DNA from: Micromonospora rhizosphaerae
GTDB lineage: Bacteria; Actinomycetota; Actinomycetes; Mycobacteriales; Micromonosporaceae
Direction: 5' to 3'
DNA: 64,000 nucleotides
Assembly (NCBI RefSeq): GCF_900091465.1
Contig: NZ_FMHV01000002.1
Span: 1,736,001 to 1,800,000 of the forward strand
Shown: piece by piece, positions 35,765 to 45,582 of the stretch
How the letters are laid out: each line of letters opens with the position of its first letter
Position numbering within the stretch: the stretch's first letter is position 1
Translations under genes and position numbers: made by a program
Notes under the pieces: generated by a model
What the model was told of the DNA's origin: nothing
Database searches by the model: none
What the model saw: the letters and a program-made list of their open reading frames with translations, nothing else

Positions 35765-36121
35765 ATGGGGAAGACATTGAAGCGAAGCGCGGCCTTCACC
35801 GCGCTGGCCCGGGCGCTGATGGCGGGCGCGCGGGGCGGGCCGTCACTCGGCGCCCGGCTGGCGGCGCTGCCCCGGATGATCCGGGCCACCGCCAGGGGGG
35901 AGTACGACGGCGGCCTCCGGCTGGCCCTGATGACCGCCGCCACGGCGTACATCGTCTCGCCGATCGACCTGCTCCCGGAGCTGCCGCTGGCGGTCTTCGG
36001 CCTGGCCGACGACGCGGTGATGGTCACCTGGCTGGCCGGGAGCGTGCTCGCCGAGACGGAGCGCTTCCTGGAGTGGGAGGCACGTCGCAGCTCCGTCATC
36101 CCCGGGCATGTGGTGCCCTGA
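35765..36121 (+). CDS. DUF1232 (YkvA-like) membrane protein
   Basis: This 118-aa protein starts at ATG 35765, with GGAAAGGGG upstream. The DUF1232 motif is TAYIVSPIDLLPELPLAVFG with one or two membrane segments (residues about 60-100). The N-terminus is basic (MGKTLKRSAAFTALARALMA). An earlier in-frame start at 35636 is possible but lacks support. Function is unknown. cbs follows after 76 bp. Confidence 0.8.
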   Translation: MGKTLKRSAAFTALARALMAGARGGPSLGARLAALPRMIRATARGEYDGGLRLALMTAATAYIVSPIDLLPELPLAVFGLADDAVMVTWLAGSVLAETERFLEWEARRSSVIPGHVVP

Positions 36122-36197
36122 CGGCACGTACCCTGGGCATCGAATGAACGTCTGCCCGGCCGCCACCGGCGGCGCCGGAGGAGAAGGGCACAACGAG

Positions 36198-37568
<1,371 letters not shown>

Positions 37569-37571
37569 GCT

Positions 37572-37627
37572 GTAAGGAAGGGTCCCCTGTTAACGCCTCG
37601 CGTATAGCAGGGGGCCCTTCTTAACAC
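37572..37627 (+). terminator. Palindromic repeat acting as terminator after cbs
   Basis: AAGGGTCCCCTG (37578-37589) pairs with CAGGGGGCCCTT (37608-37619), allowing one G-U pair. The ends GTAAGGAAGGG and GGGCCCTTCTTAACACC match the family also seen at 8046 and 38663-38716. It separates cbs (+) from the protease gene (-), so it serves converging transcripts. Confidence 0.85.
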
Positions 37628-37645
37628 CGGGCCGGGCGCGATGCC

Positions 37646-38596
37646 TCAGCGGGTCAGCTCGGTCGGGACGGCGACCACGTCGACGAAGGCGCCGCGGCGC
37701 AGCACGGTCACCGGCAGCCGGGTGCCGATGGCGCGGCCCAGCATGAGCCGTTGCAGGCCCTGGCCGTCGCTGACCGGCCGGCCGCCCGCGGAGAGGATCA
37801 CGTCGCCGAGGTAGATCCCGGCAACGCCGGCCGGGCTGCCCGGCACCACCTCGACCACCCGCAGCCCGCGCCGCTGGCCGGTGCGCTCGACGATCTCCGG
37901 CGGCAGCGGCACCGGCACGCCGGCCACGCCTAGCCAGGCCCGGCGGACCCGGCCGTCGGTGGTCAGGTCGGCGATGATCTGCCGGGTGGTGGCGTTGATC
38001 GGCACGGCCAGCCCGAGCCCGTACCCGGCCACGGCCGTGTTCACCCCGACCACCCGACCCGCCGAGTCGGCCAGCCCGCCGCCGGAGTTGCCCGGGTTGA
38101 GCGCGGCGTCGGTCTGGATGACGTCCTCGATCAGCCGGACCAGCCGTCCGTCCCGGGCCGGCAGCGACCGGCCCAGTCCGGAGACCACCCCGGCGGTGAC
38201 CGAGCCCGCCAGCCCCATCGGGTTGCCGACCGCCACCACGAGCTGGCCGATCCGCAGGCCGTCGGCGTCGCCCAGTTCCACCGGCGGCACGGGCGCCTCC
38301 TCGACCCGCAGGACCGCCAGGTCCGACAGCGGGTCGGCGCCGACCACCCGGAACCGGCTCTCGGTGCCGTCGCCGAAGGCGGCCGAGCCGTCCCGGGCGC
38401 CCTGCACCACGTGCGCGCTGGTCAGCAGCAGGCCGTCCGCACCGACGACCACCGCGGAGCCGGCGCCGGCCCCGCGCGCGGTCCGCACCGACAGGGCGGC
38501 CACGCTGGGCAGCACCCGGGCCGCCACGCCGGTGACCACCCGGGAGTACGCGTCCAGAGCGGCGTCCTCCGCCCGCTCGGTGTGCTCGATGTCCAT
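37646..38596 (-). CDS. HtrA/DegP-like serine protease with PDZ domain
   Basis: This 316-aa protein starts at ATG 38596. The trypsin-like triad is His in LLTSAHVVQGARD near residue 60, Asp in SDLAVLRVEEA near 92, and Ser in NPGNSGGGLADSAG near 168. A PDZ domain follows (about 225-310), with GLRVVEVVPGSPAGVAGIYL. No signal peptide or membrane segment precedes the protease domain, unusual for HtrA, so it may be cytoplasmic or have an unrecognised anchor. No ribosome site is clear. Confidence 0.85.
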   Translation of the reverse strand: MDIEHTERAEDAALDAYSRVVTGVAARVLPSVAALSVRTARGAGAGSAVVVGADGLLLTSAHVVQGARDGSAAFGDGTESRFRVVGADPLSDLAVLRVEEAPVPPVELGDADGLRIGQLVVAVGNPMGLAGSVTAGVVSGLGRSLPARDGRLVRLIEDVIQTDAALNPGNSGGGLADSAGRVVGVNTAVAGYGLGLAVPINATTRQIIADLTTDGRVRRAWLGVAGVPVPLPPEIVERTGQRRGLRVVEVVPGSPAGVAGIYLGDVILSAGGRPVSDGQGLQRLMLGRAIGTRLPVTVLRRGAFVDVVAVPTELTR

Positions 38597-38662
38597 GACC
38601 CGGACAACGCCGGCGGATCGACGGGCATGCCCGGATCCGCTCACAGCGAACGCCACTCGAGT

Positions 38663-38716
38663 GTTAACAGGGGGCCCCTCCTCTACCGAAGGCGTTAACA
38701 GGGGGCCCTTCCTTAC
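38663..38716 (+). repeat. Two tandem GTTAACAGGGGGCCC repeats
   Basis: Units begin at 38663 and 38694 (31-bp period), reading GTTAACAGGGGGCCCCTCC and GTTAACAGGGGGCCCTTCC. The second supplies the TAA stop of the GNAT gene on the minus strand (38715-38713). It lies upstream of the protease start (38596) and belongs to the same family as 37572-37627. Confidence 0.85.
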
Positions 38717-39222
38717 AGCTCCCGCCTGTAGCGGACCTGGGCGGCGCGGGCGGTGCCGATGTTCTCGTCCCGCTCGGCGCCGGTCGGCGTCCAGCCGCCT
38801 CGCTCGTAGAAGGCGCGCGCGTGGGCGTTCTCGCGCAGCACCCAGAGCACCGCCCGGAACCAGCCGCGCGACCGCATCGCGGCCAGCGCGTCGATCATCA
38901 GCTCGCGTCCGGTGCCCCGGCCGCGCTCGTCCGGGTCGAGATGGATGGCGTTCAGCAGGCCGGTCGCCGGATCGCCCTCGTCGTCCGGGCCCAGGTAGCT
39001 GAACCCGACCAGCCGGCCGTCCCGTTCGGCGACGGTCATCCGGTGCTCGTCCCGCTCCCAGGCCCACCGCTCCACCCAGTACCGCCCCAGCGCCTCCGGC
39101 GTCGGCTCGGCCAGCGCCTCCGGCGGCAGGAACGACGAGTACGCCGCGACCCGGGACCGCTGGTGCAGGGCGCCGACCGGCATCAGGTCGGCCTCGGTGG
39201 CGGGGCGCAGGGTGACCGTCAC
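38713..39222 (-). CDS. GNAT family N-acetyltransferase
   Basis: This 169-aa protein starts at GTG 39222. Motif A is [20 protein letters not shown] with the acetyl-CoA loop [26 protein letters not shown] is motif B. The N-terminus [20 protein letters not shown] is typical. The substrate is unknown. It overlaps the rnz stop (GTGA), so it is translated together with rnz. Confidence 0.9.
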   Translation of the reverse strand: MTVTLRPATEADLMPVGALHQRSRVAAYSSFLPPEALAEPTPEALGRYWVERWAWERDEHRMTVAERDGRLVGFSYLGPDDEGDPATGLLNAIHLDPDERGRGTGRELMIDALAAMRSRGWFRAVLWVLRENAHARAFYERGGWTPTGAERDENIGTARAAQVRYRREL

Positions 39223-40142
39223 GCGGCCGAGGCTACCCGCCGGGGCGGGACCTGGACGGTCATCAGGTCCTCGGCGATCACCAGGTTCCCGTCGAAGTGC
39301 TGACGGGCCTCGTCGGCGAAGCGGCCGGCGTCGGCGTACCGCTGGGAGAAGTGGGTGAGCATCAGCCGGCGTACCCCCGACTCGGCCGCCACCCGCGCGG
39401 CCTGCGCCGCGGTGAGGTGGCCGACATCGGCGGCGAGCGCGGCCTCCGACTCCAGGAACGTCGACTCGATGACCAGCAGGTCGGCCAGCTCGGCGAGCGC
39501 GTACACCGCGTCGCAGAGGCCGGTGTCCATCACGAACGCGAACCGCTGCCCGGGCCGGGTCACGCTCACCTCGTCCCGGGTGACGCGGCGCCCGTCCAGG
39601 TCGAGGTGGCCGACGCGGAGCAGCTCGCCCACCGCCGGCCCGGCGATCCCGTACGCGGACAGCTTCTCCGGCACCATCCGCCGGCCGTCCGGCTCGATGA
39701 GCCGGTAGCCGTACGTCTCGATCGGGTGCCGCAGTCGGCGGGCCTCCAGGGTGCCGACCCGGGTGGCGAACCGCTGCCCGTCGGCGTCCACCGGCTCGGG
39801 GCGCAGCTCCGCCGTCTCGTAGAAGCTCGACGCGTGCCGCAGCCGGGCGAAGTATTCTGCGCCGCCGGCGGGGAAGTGAGCCGCCACCGGGTGTGGCACC
39901 CGGTCGAGGGAGAGCCGCTGGATGACGCCCGGCAGGCCCAGGCAGTGGTCACCGTGGAAGTGGGTGACGCAGATCCGGGTCAGGTCGGTGGCGGAGATCC
40001 CGGTGTGCAGCATCTGCCGCTGGCTGCCCTCGCCCGGGTCGAAGAGGAGCACCTCGTCGTCCCAGCGCAGCAGGTAGCCGTTGTGGTTGCGGTGCCGGGT
40101 CGGCGCCTGGCTGGCCGTCCCGAGCACCACCAGCTCGCGCAT
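39219..40142 (-). CDS. rnz: Ribonuclease Z
   Basis: RNase Z trims tRNA 3' trailers. The 307-aa beta-lactamase-fold protein starts at ATG 40142 (GTG 40148 also possible), with GGAGGAG at 40153-40159. The metal motif is [12 protein letters not shown] near residue 59, with FVMDTGLCD near 200 and LTHFSQRY near 270. The start [20 protein letters not shown] is canonical. Upstream, 185-240 bp before the start, lies a structured leader with a 12-codon open frame. Confidence 0.92.
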   Translation of the reverse strand: MRELVVLGTASQAPTRHRNHNGYLLRWDDEVLLFDPGEGSQRQMLHTGISATDLTRICVTHFHGDHCLGLPGVIQRLSLDRVPHPVAAHFPAGGAEYFARLRHASSFYETAELRPEPVDADGQRFATRVGTLEARRLRHPIETYGYRLIEPDGRRMVPEKLSAYGIAGPAVGELLRVGHLDLDGRRVTRDEVSVTRPGQRFAFVMDTGLCDAVYALAELADLLVIESTFLESEAALAADVGHLTAAQAARVAAESGVRRLMLTHFSQRYADAGRFADEARQHFDGNLVIAEDLMTVQVPPRRVASAA

Positions 40143-40173
40143 CGACACGAGTCTCCTCCGCCGGATATGAAGC

Positions 40174-40236
40174 GACCCCCGGGGCTGCCGCGCTCGCGCG
40201 CGGGGCCGGCTGGACTGGGCCGGCACCCCGGGGGTC
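40174..40236 (-). promoter_or_regulatory. Long GC-rich hairpin upstream of rnz
   Basis: GACCCCCGGGG (40174-40184) is perfectly complementary to 40226-40236, and the inner bases are also self-complementary. It begins 15 bp upstream of the rnz ribosome site and could terminate readthrough from the M42 gene or attenuate rnz. Confidence 0.65.
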
Positions 40237-40296
40237 GGGTGGCTGTCGTGGATTCGCCGCACCGCTGCCACACGGTCTCGACGATTGTGCCTGCGC

Positions 40297-40333
40297 CCGC
40301 CTCGCGGCGGACGGGGATTACTGTCGAGGACAG
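40297..40333 (-). promoter_or_regulatory. Small hairpins of the rnz leader
   Basis: On the minus strand CCGCC-GCGA-GGCGG (40310-40297) has a GNRA tetraloop. CTGTC-CTC-GACAG (40333-40321) is a second small stem. They follow the 12-codon frame and may form a folded RNA element. Confidence 0.55.
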
Positions 40334-40336
40334 CGG

Positions 40337-40375
40337 CTAGCGGACAGCCACCTCACGAGTCCGATTGCTATACAA
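40337..40375 (-). CDS. Possible 12-codon leader peptide upstream of rnz
   Basis: TTG at 40375 starts a 12-codon frame ending TAG at 40337, encoding (M)[20 protein letters not shown] (40393-40385), the full complement of the 16S rRNA 3' end, lies 9 nt upstream and is the best ribosome site in the window. A candidate promoter on the minus strand is TTGCCC (40436-40431), 18-bp spacer, TAGCGT (40412-40407). Two hairpins follow, then a long GC-rich one. The peptide could control rnz or be the body of a small RNA; the function is unknown. Confidence 0.55.
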   Translation of the reverse strand: MYSNRTREVAVR

Positions 40376-40406
40376 GTCTGGACCACCTCCTTTCCCGTGT
40401 ACCGCC

Positions 40407-40436
40407 ACGCTATCCACTTCTCGACGGGCCGGGCAA
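40407..40436 (-). promoter_or_regulatory. Candidate promoter of the rnz leader
   Basis: On the minus strand TTGCCC (40436-40431) and TAGCGT (40412-40407) are separated by 18 bp. This would place the message start near 40400, about 25 nt before the 12-codon frame, and gives rnz its own promoter, independent of the NAGGN operon. Confidence 0.45.
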
Positions 40437-40473
40437 CGGATTTCGATCACAGGGCGGTGGGAATGCGATCGGG

Positions 40474-41649
40474 TCACTCGAGGCCGATCGGGCCCTCGCG
40501 CGGGCCCTCCTCGGAGGCCGGCTGGACGGCCAGCGACGGGAAGTCGGCCAGGTCGCCCTCCGGCTCGGCGTCCCACTCGGGGAAGACCAGGTCGCTCTGG
40601 AGGTAGAGGCAGAGCAGTTGGGTCAGGTGGCGCAGCCCGTCGAGGTGGGTGCGCTCGTGCCCGTGGGTGGCGTCCACGCCGAAGCCGAGCAGCGCCACCC
40701 GGGCGTGCGCGCCCGCCTCGACCGCCGCCGCCACGTCGGACCGGTAGTAGTCGAAGACGTCCCGGACCAGGTCGAGACCGTGCTCCCGGGCGATCGACGC
40801 CAGGTTGCGGGTCAGGTGGTAGTCGAACGGGCCCACCCCGTCGCCCATCGCCAGGGTCGCCGCGTCCTCCCGGGACTGCTGCCCCGGGGCCACCACCGCC
40901 GCGTCCACCGAGACGATCTCCGCGACGTCCGGGTCGAGGCCGTGGCTGGCCCCGTGCCCGACCTCCTCGGTCACGGTGACCAGCAGATGCGCGGTGACCG
41001 CCGGGGTCACCCCGGCGTCGACCATCGCCTTGAACGCGGTCAGCACCGCCGCCACGCCCGCCTTGTCGTCCAGGTGCCGGGACTTGACGTACCCGGCGGG
41101 GGTGATGGTCGGCTGGGGCAGCAGCGCGGCGAAGTCGCCGGCGTCGATGCCGAGCGCCCGCAGCCCGGCGATGTCCGAGACCGGCTCGTCGACCCGTACC
41201 TCGACCAGCTCCCAGCCGACGCCCTGGAGGTCGACGCCCTCGTTGTAGCGGTGCCCGCTGGCCTTCAGCGGCAGCACCTGGCCGGTGATCACCCGGTCCA
41301 GGTCGTCGGTGAAGATCCGCACGTGTGCGCCCTCGGCGAACCGGGCGCTGTGCGTGCCGATCGGCTTCAGCTCCAGCCGCCCGTTCTCCTTCAGCCGCTT
41401 CACCATGCCGCCGATGGTGTCGGTGTGCACCACGATCGCCCGGTCCGCGCCGGTCGCCCTCGGGCCCGGCAGGCAGGCGCTGAGCGCGCCGCGTCGGGTC
41501 AGCGTCGAGGAGATGCCGAGCGCGGAGAGCCGCTCGCCGACGTACTGCTGCACGTGGTCGGTACGCCCCGACGGGCTCGGGATCTCCAGCAGCTCCACCA
41601 GCACCTGCCGGAGGTAGTCCAGGTCGATGGCCAACGGCTTCGGGCTCAC
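40474..41649 (-). CDS. M42-family peptidase of the NAGGN operon
   Basis: This 391-aa metallopeptidase starts at GTG 41649 in a GTGA overlap with the upstream synthetase. Metal ligands lie in VVHTDTIGG, SRHLDDKAGVAAVL and VTVTEEVGHGAS. Its C-terminal part has GVDATHGHERTHLDGL. This is the subtype that accompanies N-acetylglutaminylglutamine amide genes. Its role may be turnover or processing of the dipeptide. It is the last gene of the three-gene operon. Confidence 0.9.
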   Translation of the reverse strand: MSPKPLAIDLDYLRQVLVELLEIPSPSGRTDHVQQYVGERLSALGISSTLTRRGALSACLPGPRATGADRAIVVHTDTIGGMVKRLKENGRLELKPIGTHSARFAEGAHVRIFTDDLDRVITGQVLPLKASGHRYNEGVDLQGVGWELVEVRVDEPVSDIAGLRALGIDAGDFAALLPQPTITPAGYVKSRHLDDKAGVAAVLTAFKAMVDAGVTPAVTAHLLVTVTEEVGHGASHGLDPDVAEIVSVDAAVVAPGQQSREDAATLAMGDGVGPFDYHLTRNLASIAREHGLDLVRDVFDYYRSDVAAAVEAGAHARVALLGFGVDATHGHERTHLDGLRHLTQLLCLYLQSDLVFPEWDAEPEGDLADFPSLAVQPASEEGPREGPIGLE

Positions 41650-43460
41650 CCGGCATCTCCCGCACCCGCCGGCGACCAGAGCCGCTGCGGTGCCCGGGTC
41701 CCCGGAAAGAGCAGGTCCACGAAGCGCTCGGCGGTCGGCTGCGGCTCGTGGTTGGCCAGGCCGGGCCGCTCGTTGGCCTCGATGAAGACGTGCTCGGGCC
41801 GCTCAGGGGAGGGCACCAGCAGGTCCAGCCCGGTGACCGGGATGTCGAGCGCCCGACTGGCCGCCACGCACGCCTCCGCGATCGCCGGATGAAGCTCGCC
41901 GGTGACGTCGTGGATGGTGCCGCCGGTGTGCAGGTTGGCGGTCCGCCGGACGGCCAGCACCGTCCCCTCCGGCAGCACGTCGTGCAGCTCGTACCCGGCC
42001 TCGGCGACCACCTCGCCGGTCATGTCGTCGAGCGGGATGCGGGATTCGCCGCCGGTGGCGGCGGCCCGGCGGCGGCTCTGCCGCTCGATCAGCTCGGCGA
42101 TGTCGTGCACCCCGTCGCCGGTGACCTGGGCGGGGCGGCGGACGGCCGCCGCCACCACCTCGTGGTCGATCACGACCACCCGCAGGTCCTCGCCGGTACG
42201 CAGCTCCTCGATCAGCACGTCCGGGCAGAACCGGCGGGCCAGCTCGACGGCCGCGGTCAACGCCTCGGGGGTGCGTACCCCGACCGTGATGCCGTTGCCC
42301 TGCTCGCCGCGGGCCGGCTTGACCACCACCTGGCCCACCTCGGCCAGGAAGGCGACGTCGTCGGCGTCGCCGGCGGCGGTGCGCCCGCTCGGCACCGACA
42401 AGCCGGCGTCGGCGAGGATCCGGCGGGTGACCCGCTTGTCGTCACAGCGGCTCATCGCCACCGCCGAGGTCAGCTCGGAGAGCGACTCCCGGGTGTGGAT
42501 GCTCCGCCCGCCGCTGGTCAACTTCAGCTCGCCCCAGCGCGGGTCGGTCACCTCCACCCGGATCCCCCGGCGCATCGCCTCGTCCGCGACGATCTTCGCG
42601 TACGGGTTGAGCTGGTCGTACCCCTCAGGCAGGGCGGGCAGGAAGAGCCGCTCGTTGATCGGGTTCTTCCGCTTCACGCAGAGCGTGGCGGTGCGGTAGA
42701 AGCCGAGCCGCTCGTACAGCCGGATCGCCCCGGTGTTCTCGGCGAGGACCGACAGGTCGACGAAGGCCCGGCCGCGCGCGGTCAGCCGGGCGGCCAGCTC
42801 GGTCAGCAGCGCCTGCCCGGTGCCGGGCGGCGCGGCGTTGAAGTCGACCGTCAGGCACCAGAGGCTGGCGCCGTTCTCCGGGTCGTCGAAGACGGCCACG
42901 TGGTCGACGCCGGTGATGGTGCCGACGATCTCCCCGGTCGCCGCCTCGGCCACCAGGTGCAGGAAGCCGTCGGTCCGGGCGTTGGCGACCAGCACGTCGA
43001 CCGGGGCGGTGACCATGCCGTTGCGGGCGTAGATCCGGTTCACGGCGTCCGCGTCCTCGGCGTCGCGCAGCCGCCGGATCCGCAGCCCCGGGATCTCCGC
43101 CTGCTCATCGCGGGGCCGGTCGCCCAGCGGCAGCCGGTAGGTCAGCGACGGGTCGATGAAGAGCTCGTCGGGGAGCCGGGCGACCAGCACGTGCGGGTCC
43201 CGGAGGTAGATGCAGATGTCCCGGGCCCCGGCCGCCTCCGAGCGGAGCACCGCGGCCACCGCCGCCTGGTCGCCGAAGGTCTGGCCGAAGACCAGCCGCC
43301 CCCAGCCGCAGTCCAGCACCACGCCGGCGTCCGGCGCGGCGGTCGCCTCCGTCGCGCCGGGCGCCACCGGGTCGCCGCCCGGGCCGACCCGTTCCCGGCG
43401 TCGGCCGAGCACCCGTTCCCGGTCGGTACGCGCGGTGCCGGTCGCCAGTGTGTCGGTCAC
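41646..43460 (-). CDS. ngg: N-acetylglutaminylglutamine synthetase (GNAT + ATP-grasp)
   Basis: This 604-aa two-domain protein starts at GTG 43460, two nt after the asnO stop. An N-terminal GNAT domain (residues about 100-245) contains RDAEDADAVNRIYARNGMV and LSVLAENTGAIRLYERLGFY. The ATP-grasp domain (about 330-600) shows VGQVVVKPARGEQGNGITVG, VLIEELRTGEDLRVVVIDHE and EHVFIEANERPGLANH. Ngg acetylates glutamine and joins it to a second glutamine. The partner asnO then amidates the product. Confidence 0.92.
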   Translation of the reverse strand: MTDTLATGTARTDRERVLGRRRERVGPGGDPVAPGATEATAAPDAGVVLDCGWGRLVFGQTFGDQAAVAAVLRSEAAGARDICIYLRDPHVLVARLPDELFIDPSLTYRLPLGDRPRDEQAEIPGLRIRRLRDAEDADAVNRIYARNGMVTAPVDVLVANARTDGFLHLVAEAATGEIVGTITGVDHVAVFDDPENGASLWCLTVDFNAAPPGTGQALLTELAARLTARGRAFVDLSVLAENTGAIRLYERLGFYRTATLCVKRKNPINERLFLPALPEGYDQLNPYAKIVADEAMRRGIRVEVTDPRWGELKLTSGGRSIHTRESLSELTSAVAMSRCDDKRVTRRILADAGLSVPSGRTAAGDADDVAFLAEVGQVVVKPARGEQGNGITVGVRTPEALTAAVELARRFCPDVLIEELRTGEDLRVVVIDHEVVAAAVRRPAQVTGDGVHDIAELIERQSRRRAAATGGESRIPLDDMTGEVVAEAGYELHDVLPEGTVLAVRRTANLHTGGTIHDVTGELHPAIAEACVAASRALDIPVTGLDLLVPSPERPEHVFIEANERPGLANHEPQPTAERFVDLLFPGTRAPQRLWSPAGAGDAG

Positions 43461-43462
43461 GG

Positions 43463-45247
43463 TCAGTCGATTCCGTGACTCTGGAGCCACATTTCCAGGA
43501 GTCCCAGTTGCCACAGCTTGTTTCCGTTCAACGGGGTCAGTTCGGCGTTCGGGTCGGCGAGCAGCGTGCCGACGTAGTCGGTGCGGAACAGGCCGCGATG
43601 GCGGGCCTCGGGCGCGGAGAGCGCGTCGCGTACCCGGTCGAGGAGCTTGCCCTCGAGGTGGGTGAGGCCCGGCACCGGGAAGTAGCCCTTCGGCCGGTCG
43701 ATCACCTCGTGCGGGAGCACCCGGCGGCCGATCTCCTTGAGCACGCCCTTGCCGCCCTGGGCCAGCTTCAGCTCCGGCGGGCAGCTCGCGGCCAGCTCCA
43801 CGAACTGGTGGTCGAGGAACGGCACCCGGGCCTCCAGCCCGTGCGCCATGGTCATGTTGTCCACCCGCTTCACCGGGTCGTCGGTCAGCATGATCTGGGT
43901 GTCGATCCGCAGGCCCCCGTCGACCGCGGTCTGGGCGCCGGGCCGGGCCAGGTGCGCGGCGACGAACTCCCGCGCCGGGTCGCCGTCGGCCAGCCACGCC
44001 GGGTTGAGCACCCGGGCCAGGCCGGCCGCGTCCCGGTCGAAGAACGCCTTCGCGTACGTCTCGAGCGCCCGCTCCCGGTCGACCTCGGCGAGCGGCGGGT
44101 ACCAGTGGTAGCCGCCCAGGATCTCGTCCGCCCCCTGGCCGGACTGGACCACCTTGACGTGCCGGGCGACCTCCTGGCTGAGCAGGTAGAACGCCACGCA
44201 GTCGTGGCTGACCATCGGCTCGCTCATCGCGACTACCGCCGCCTCCAGGGGCGGGACCAGGTCGCCGGTCGGCACCTTGATCTGGTGGTGGTCGGTGTCG
44301 AAGGTCTTCGCCACCAGGTCGGAGTAGACGAACTCGTCGCCCTCCCGGCCGCCGACCGAGTCGAAGCCGATGGAGAAGGTGGCGAGGCCCCGCTGTCCCT
44401 CCCCGGCGAGCAGGGCGACGACCAGGCTGGAGTCCAGTCCGCCGGAGAGCAGCACGCCGACCGGGACGTCGGCGACCATTCGGCGGCGCACCGCGGTGGT
44501 GAGCGACTCCAGCAGCGCGTCCTGCCAGTCCTGCTCGGACCAGTCGGCCCGCTCTGCGGCGCGGGTGAAGGACGGGTCCCAGTACACCCGCTCGTGGCTG
44601 GAGCCGTCCGGTTCGTAGACGCGCACGGTGGCCGGGGGCAGCTTGGTGACGCCCCGCAGGATGGTCCGCGGCGGCGGCACGATGCTGTGGAAGCTCAGGT
44701 AGTGGGCCAGCGCGACCGGGTCGATGGTGGTGTCCACGCCGCCACCGGCCAGCAGGGCGGGCAGGGTGCTGGCGAAGCGGACCGCACCCGGGGTCTCGGC
44801 CAGGTAGAGGGGCTTGATGCCGAGCCGGTCCCGGGCCAGCACCAGCCGGCCGGTGTCCCGCTCGCTGATCGCCACGGCGAACATGCCGAACAGGTGGTCG
44901 ACGAAGTCCAGCCCCCACTCGGCGTACGCCTTGACCACGACCTCGCTGTCGCCGGAGGAGAAGAAGCGGTGGCCCTTGGCCTGCAGTTCCTCGCGAAGCT
45001 CGCGGTAGTTGTAGATGCAGCCGTTGAAGACGCCGGTCAGGCCGGAGGCGGCGTCCACCAGCGGCTGACCGCTCGCGGCGGAGAGGTCGATGATCTTCAG
45101 GCGCCGGTGTCCCAGGGCGGTGGCGCCCTGTGACCAGACCCCGCTGCCGTCCGGTCCCCGGTCACTCATCGTGGCCGCCATCCGCTCCACCGCCGCGACG
45201 TCGGCGCGCGAGCCGTCCCGACGGAACTCCCCAGCCAGTCCGCACAT
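43463..45247 (-). CDS. asnO: N-acetylglutaminylglutamine amidotransferase (AsnO-like)
   Basis: This 594-aa class II glutamine amidotransferase starts at ATG 45247 with catalytic Cys at residue 2 (MCGLAGEFRRDGSRA). The glutaminase domain has FNGCIYNYRELREEL and LARDRLGIKPLYLAET. The synthetase domain has the PP-loop VPVGVLLSGGLDSSLVVALL near residue 262. It amidates the NAGGN precursor with ammonia from glutamine. It is the first gene of the operon. About 150 bp upstream lie a hairpin and an msrA remnant. Confidence 0.93.
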   Translation of the reverse strand: MCGLAGEFRRDGSRADVAAVERMAATMSDRGPDGSGVWSQGATALGHRRLKIIDLSAASGQPLVDAASGLTGVFNGCIYNYRELREELQAKGHRFFSSGDSEVVVKAYAEWGLDFVDHLFGMFAVAISERDTGRLVLARDRLGIKPLYLAETPGAVRFASTLPALLAGGGVDTTIDPVALAHYLSFHSIVPPPRTILRGVTKLPPATVRVYEPDGSSHERVYWDPSFTRAAERADWSEQDWQDALLESLTTAVRRRMVADVPVGVLLSGGLDSSLVVALLAGEGQRGLATFSIGFDSVGGREGDEFVYSDLVAKTFDTDHHQIKVPTGDLVPPLEAAVVAMSEPMVSHDCVAFYLLSQEVARHVKVVQSGQGADEILGGYHWYPPLAEVDRERALETYAKAFFDRDAAGLARVLNPAWLADGDPAREFVAAHLARPGAQTAVDGGLRIDTQIMLTDDPVKRVDNMTMAHGLEARVPFLDHQFVELAASCPPELKLAQGGKGVLKEIGRRVLPHEVIDRPKGYFPVPGLTHLEGKLLDRVRDALSAPEARHRGLFRTDYVGTLLADPNAELTPLNGNKLWQLGLLEMWLQSHGID

Positions 45248-45394
45248 GCCACGCCATGCTGCCAGAGCCTGCTGGAGTTCGCCCGTTGAGCTGATGTTCC
45301 GGGGTTACGCGTTTGCTAGCATGCGCAACCTTTAGCCGAACCGGCCGCGCCGGGCGGGAATCCTGCCCCGGGTCGGCGGGATGCCCGAATTGAA

Positions 45395-45429
45395 CCGGGC
45401 CTGCGGTGTGAATAACACCGCAGGCCCGG
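45395..45429. terminator. Perfect 15-bp hairpin
   Basis: CCGGGCCTGCGGTGT (45395-45409) and its perfect complement (45415-45429) enclose GAATA. It is just downstream (minus direction) of the msrA remnant and the YCII gene, so it terminates their transcription before asnO. Confidence 0.88.
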
Positions 45430-45446
45430 AAACGGACATCGAGGGG

Positions 45447-45530
45447 TCAGCCGGCGGTACGCCACGCCGACCGGGCAGCTCAGCCCGTTCGGGCCGTGGT
45501 TGCAGTAGCCGTTCGGGTTCTTGGACTCTC
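45447..45530 (-). pseudogene. Duplicate fragment of the msrA 3' end
   Basis: On the minus strand this reads [21 protein letters not shown], nearly identical to the C-terminus [21 protein letters not shown] of the complete msrA at 46101. About 68 bp align with some 80% identity by eye. Upstream of the Lys codon the similarity ends and no MsrA catalytic part exists. A YCII gene lies between this fragment and the intact gene, so the duplicate probably arose by a partial duplication with insertion, or decayed from a second msrA. Confidence 0.65.
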
Positions 45531-45582
45531 GCGCAGGGTGTAGTACTTAGCCGCTGGGACGGCCGACTCCCCACTCACCTCA

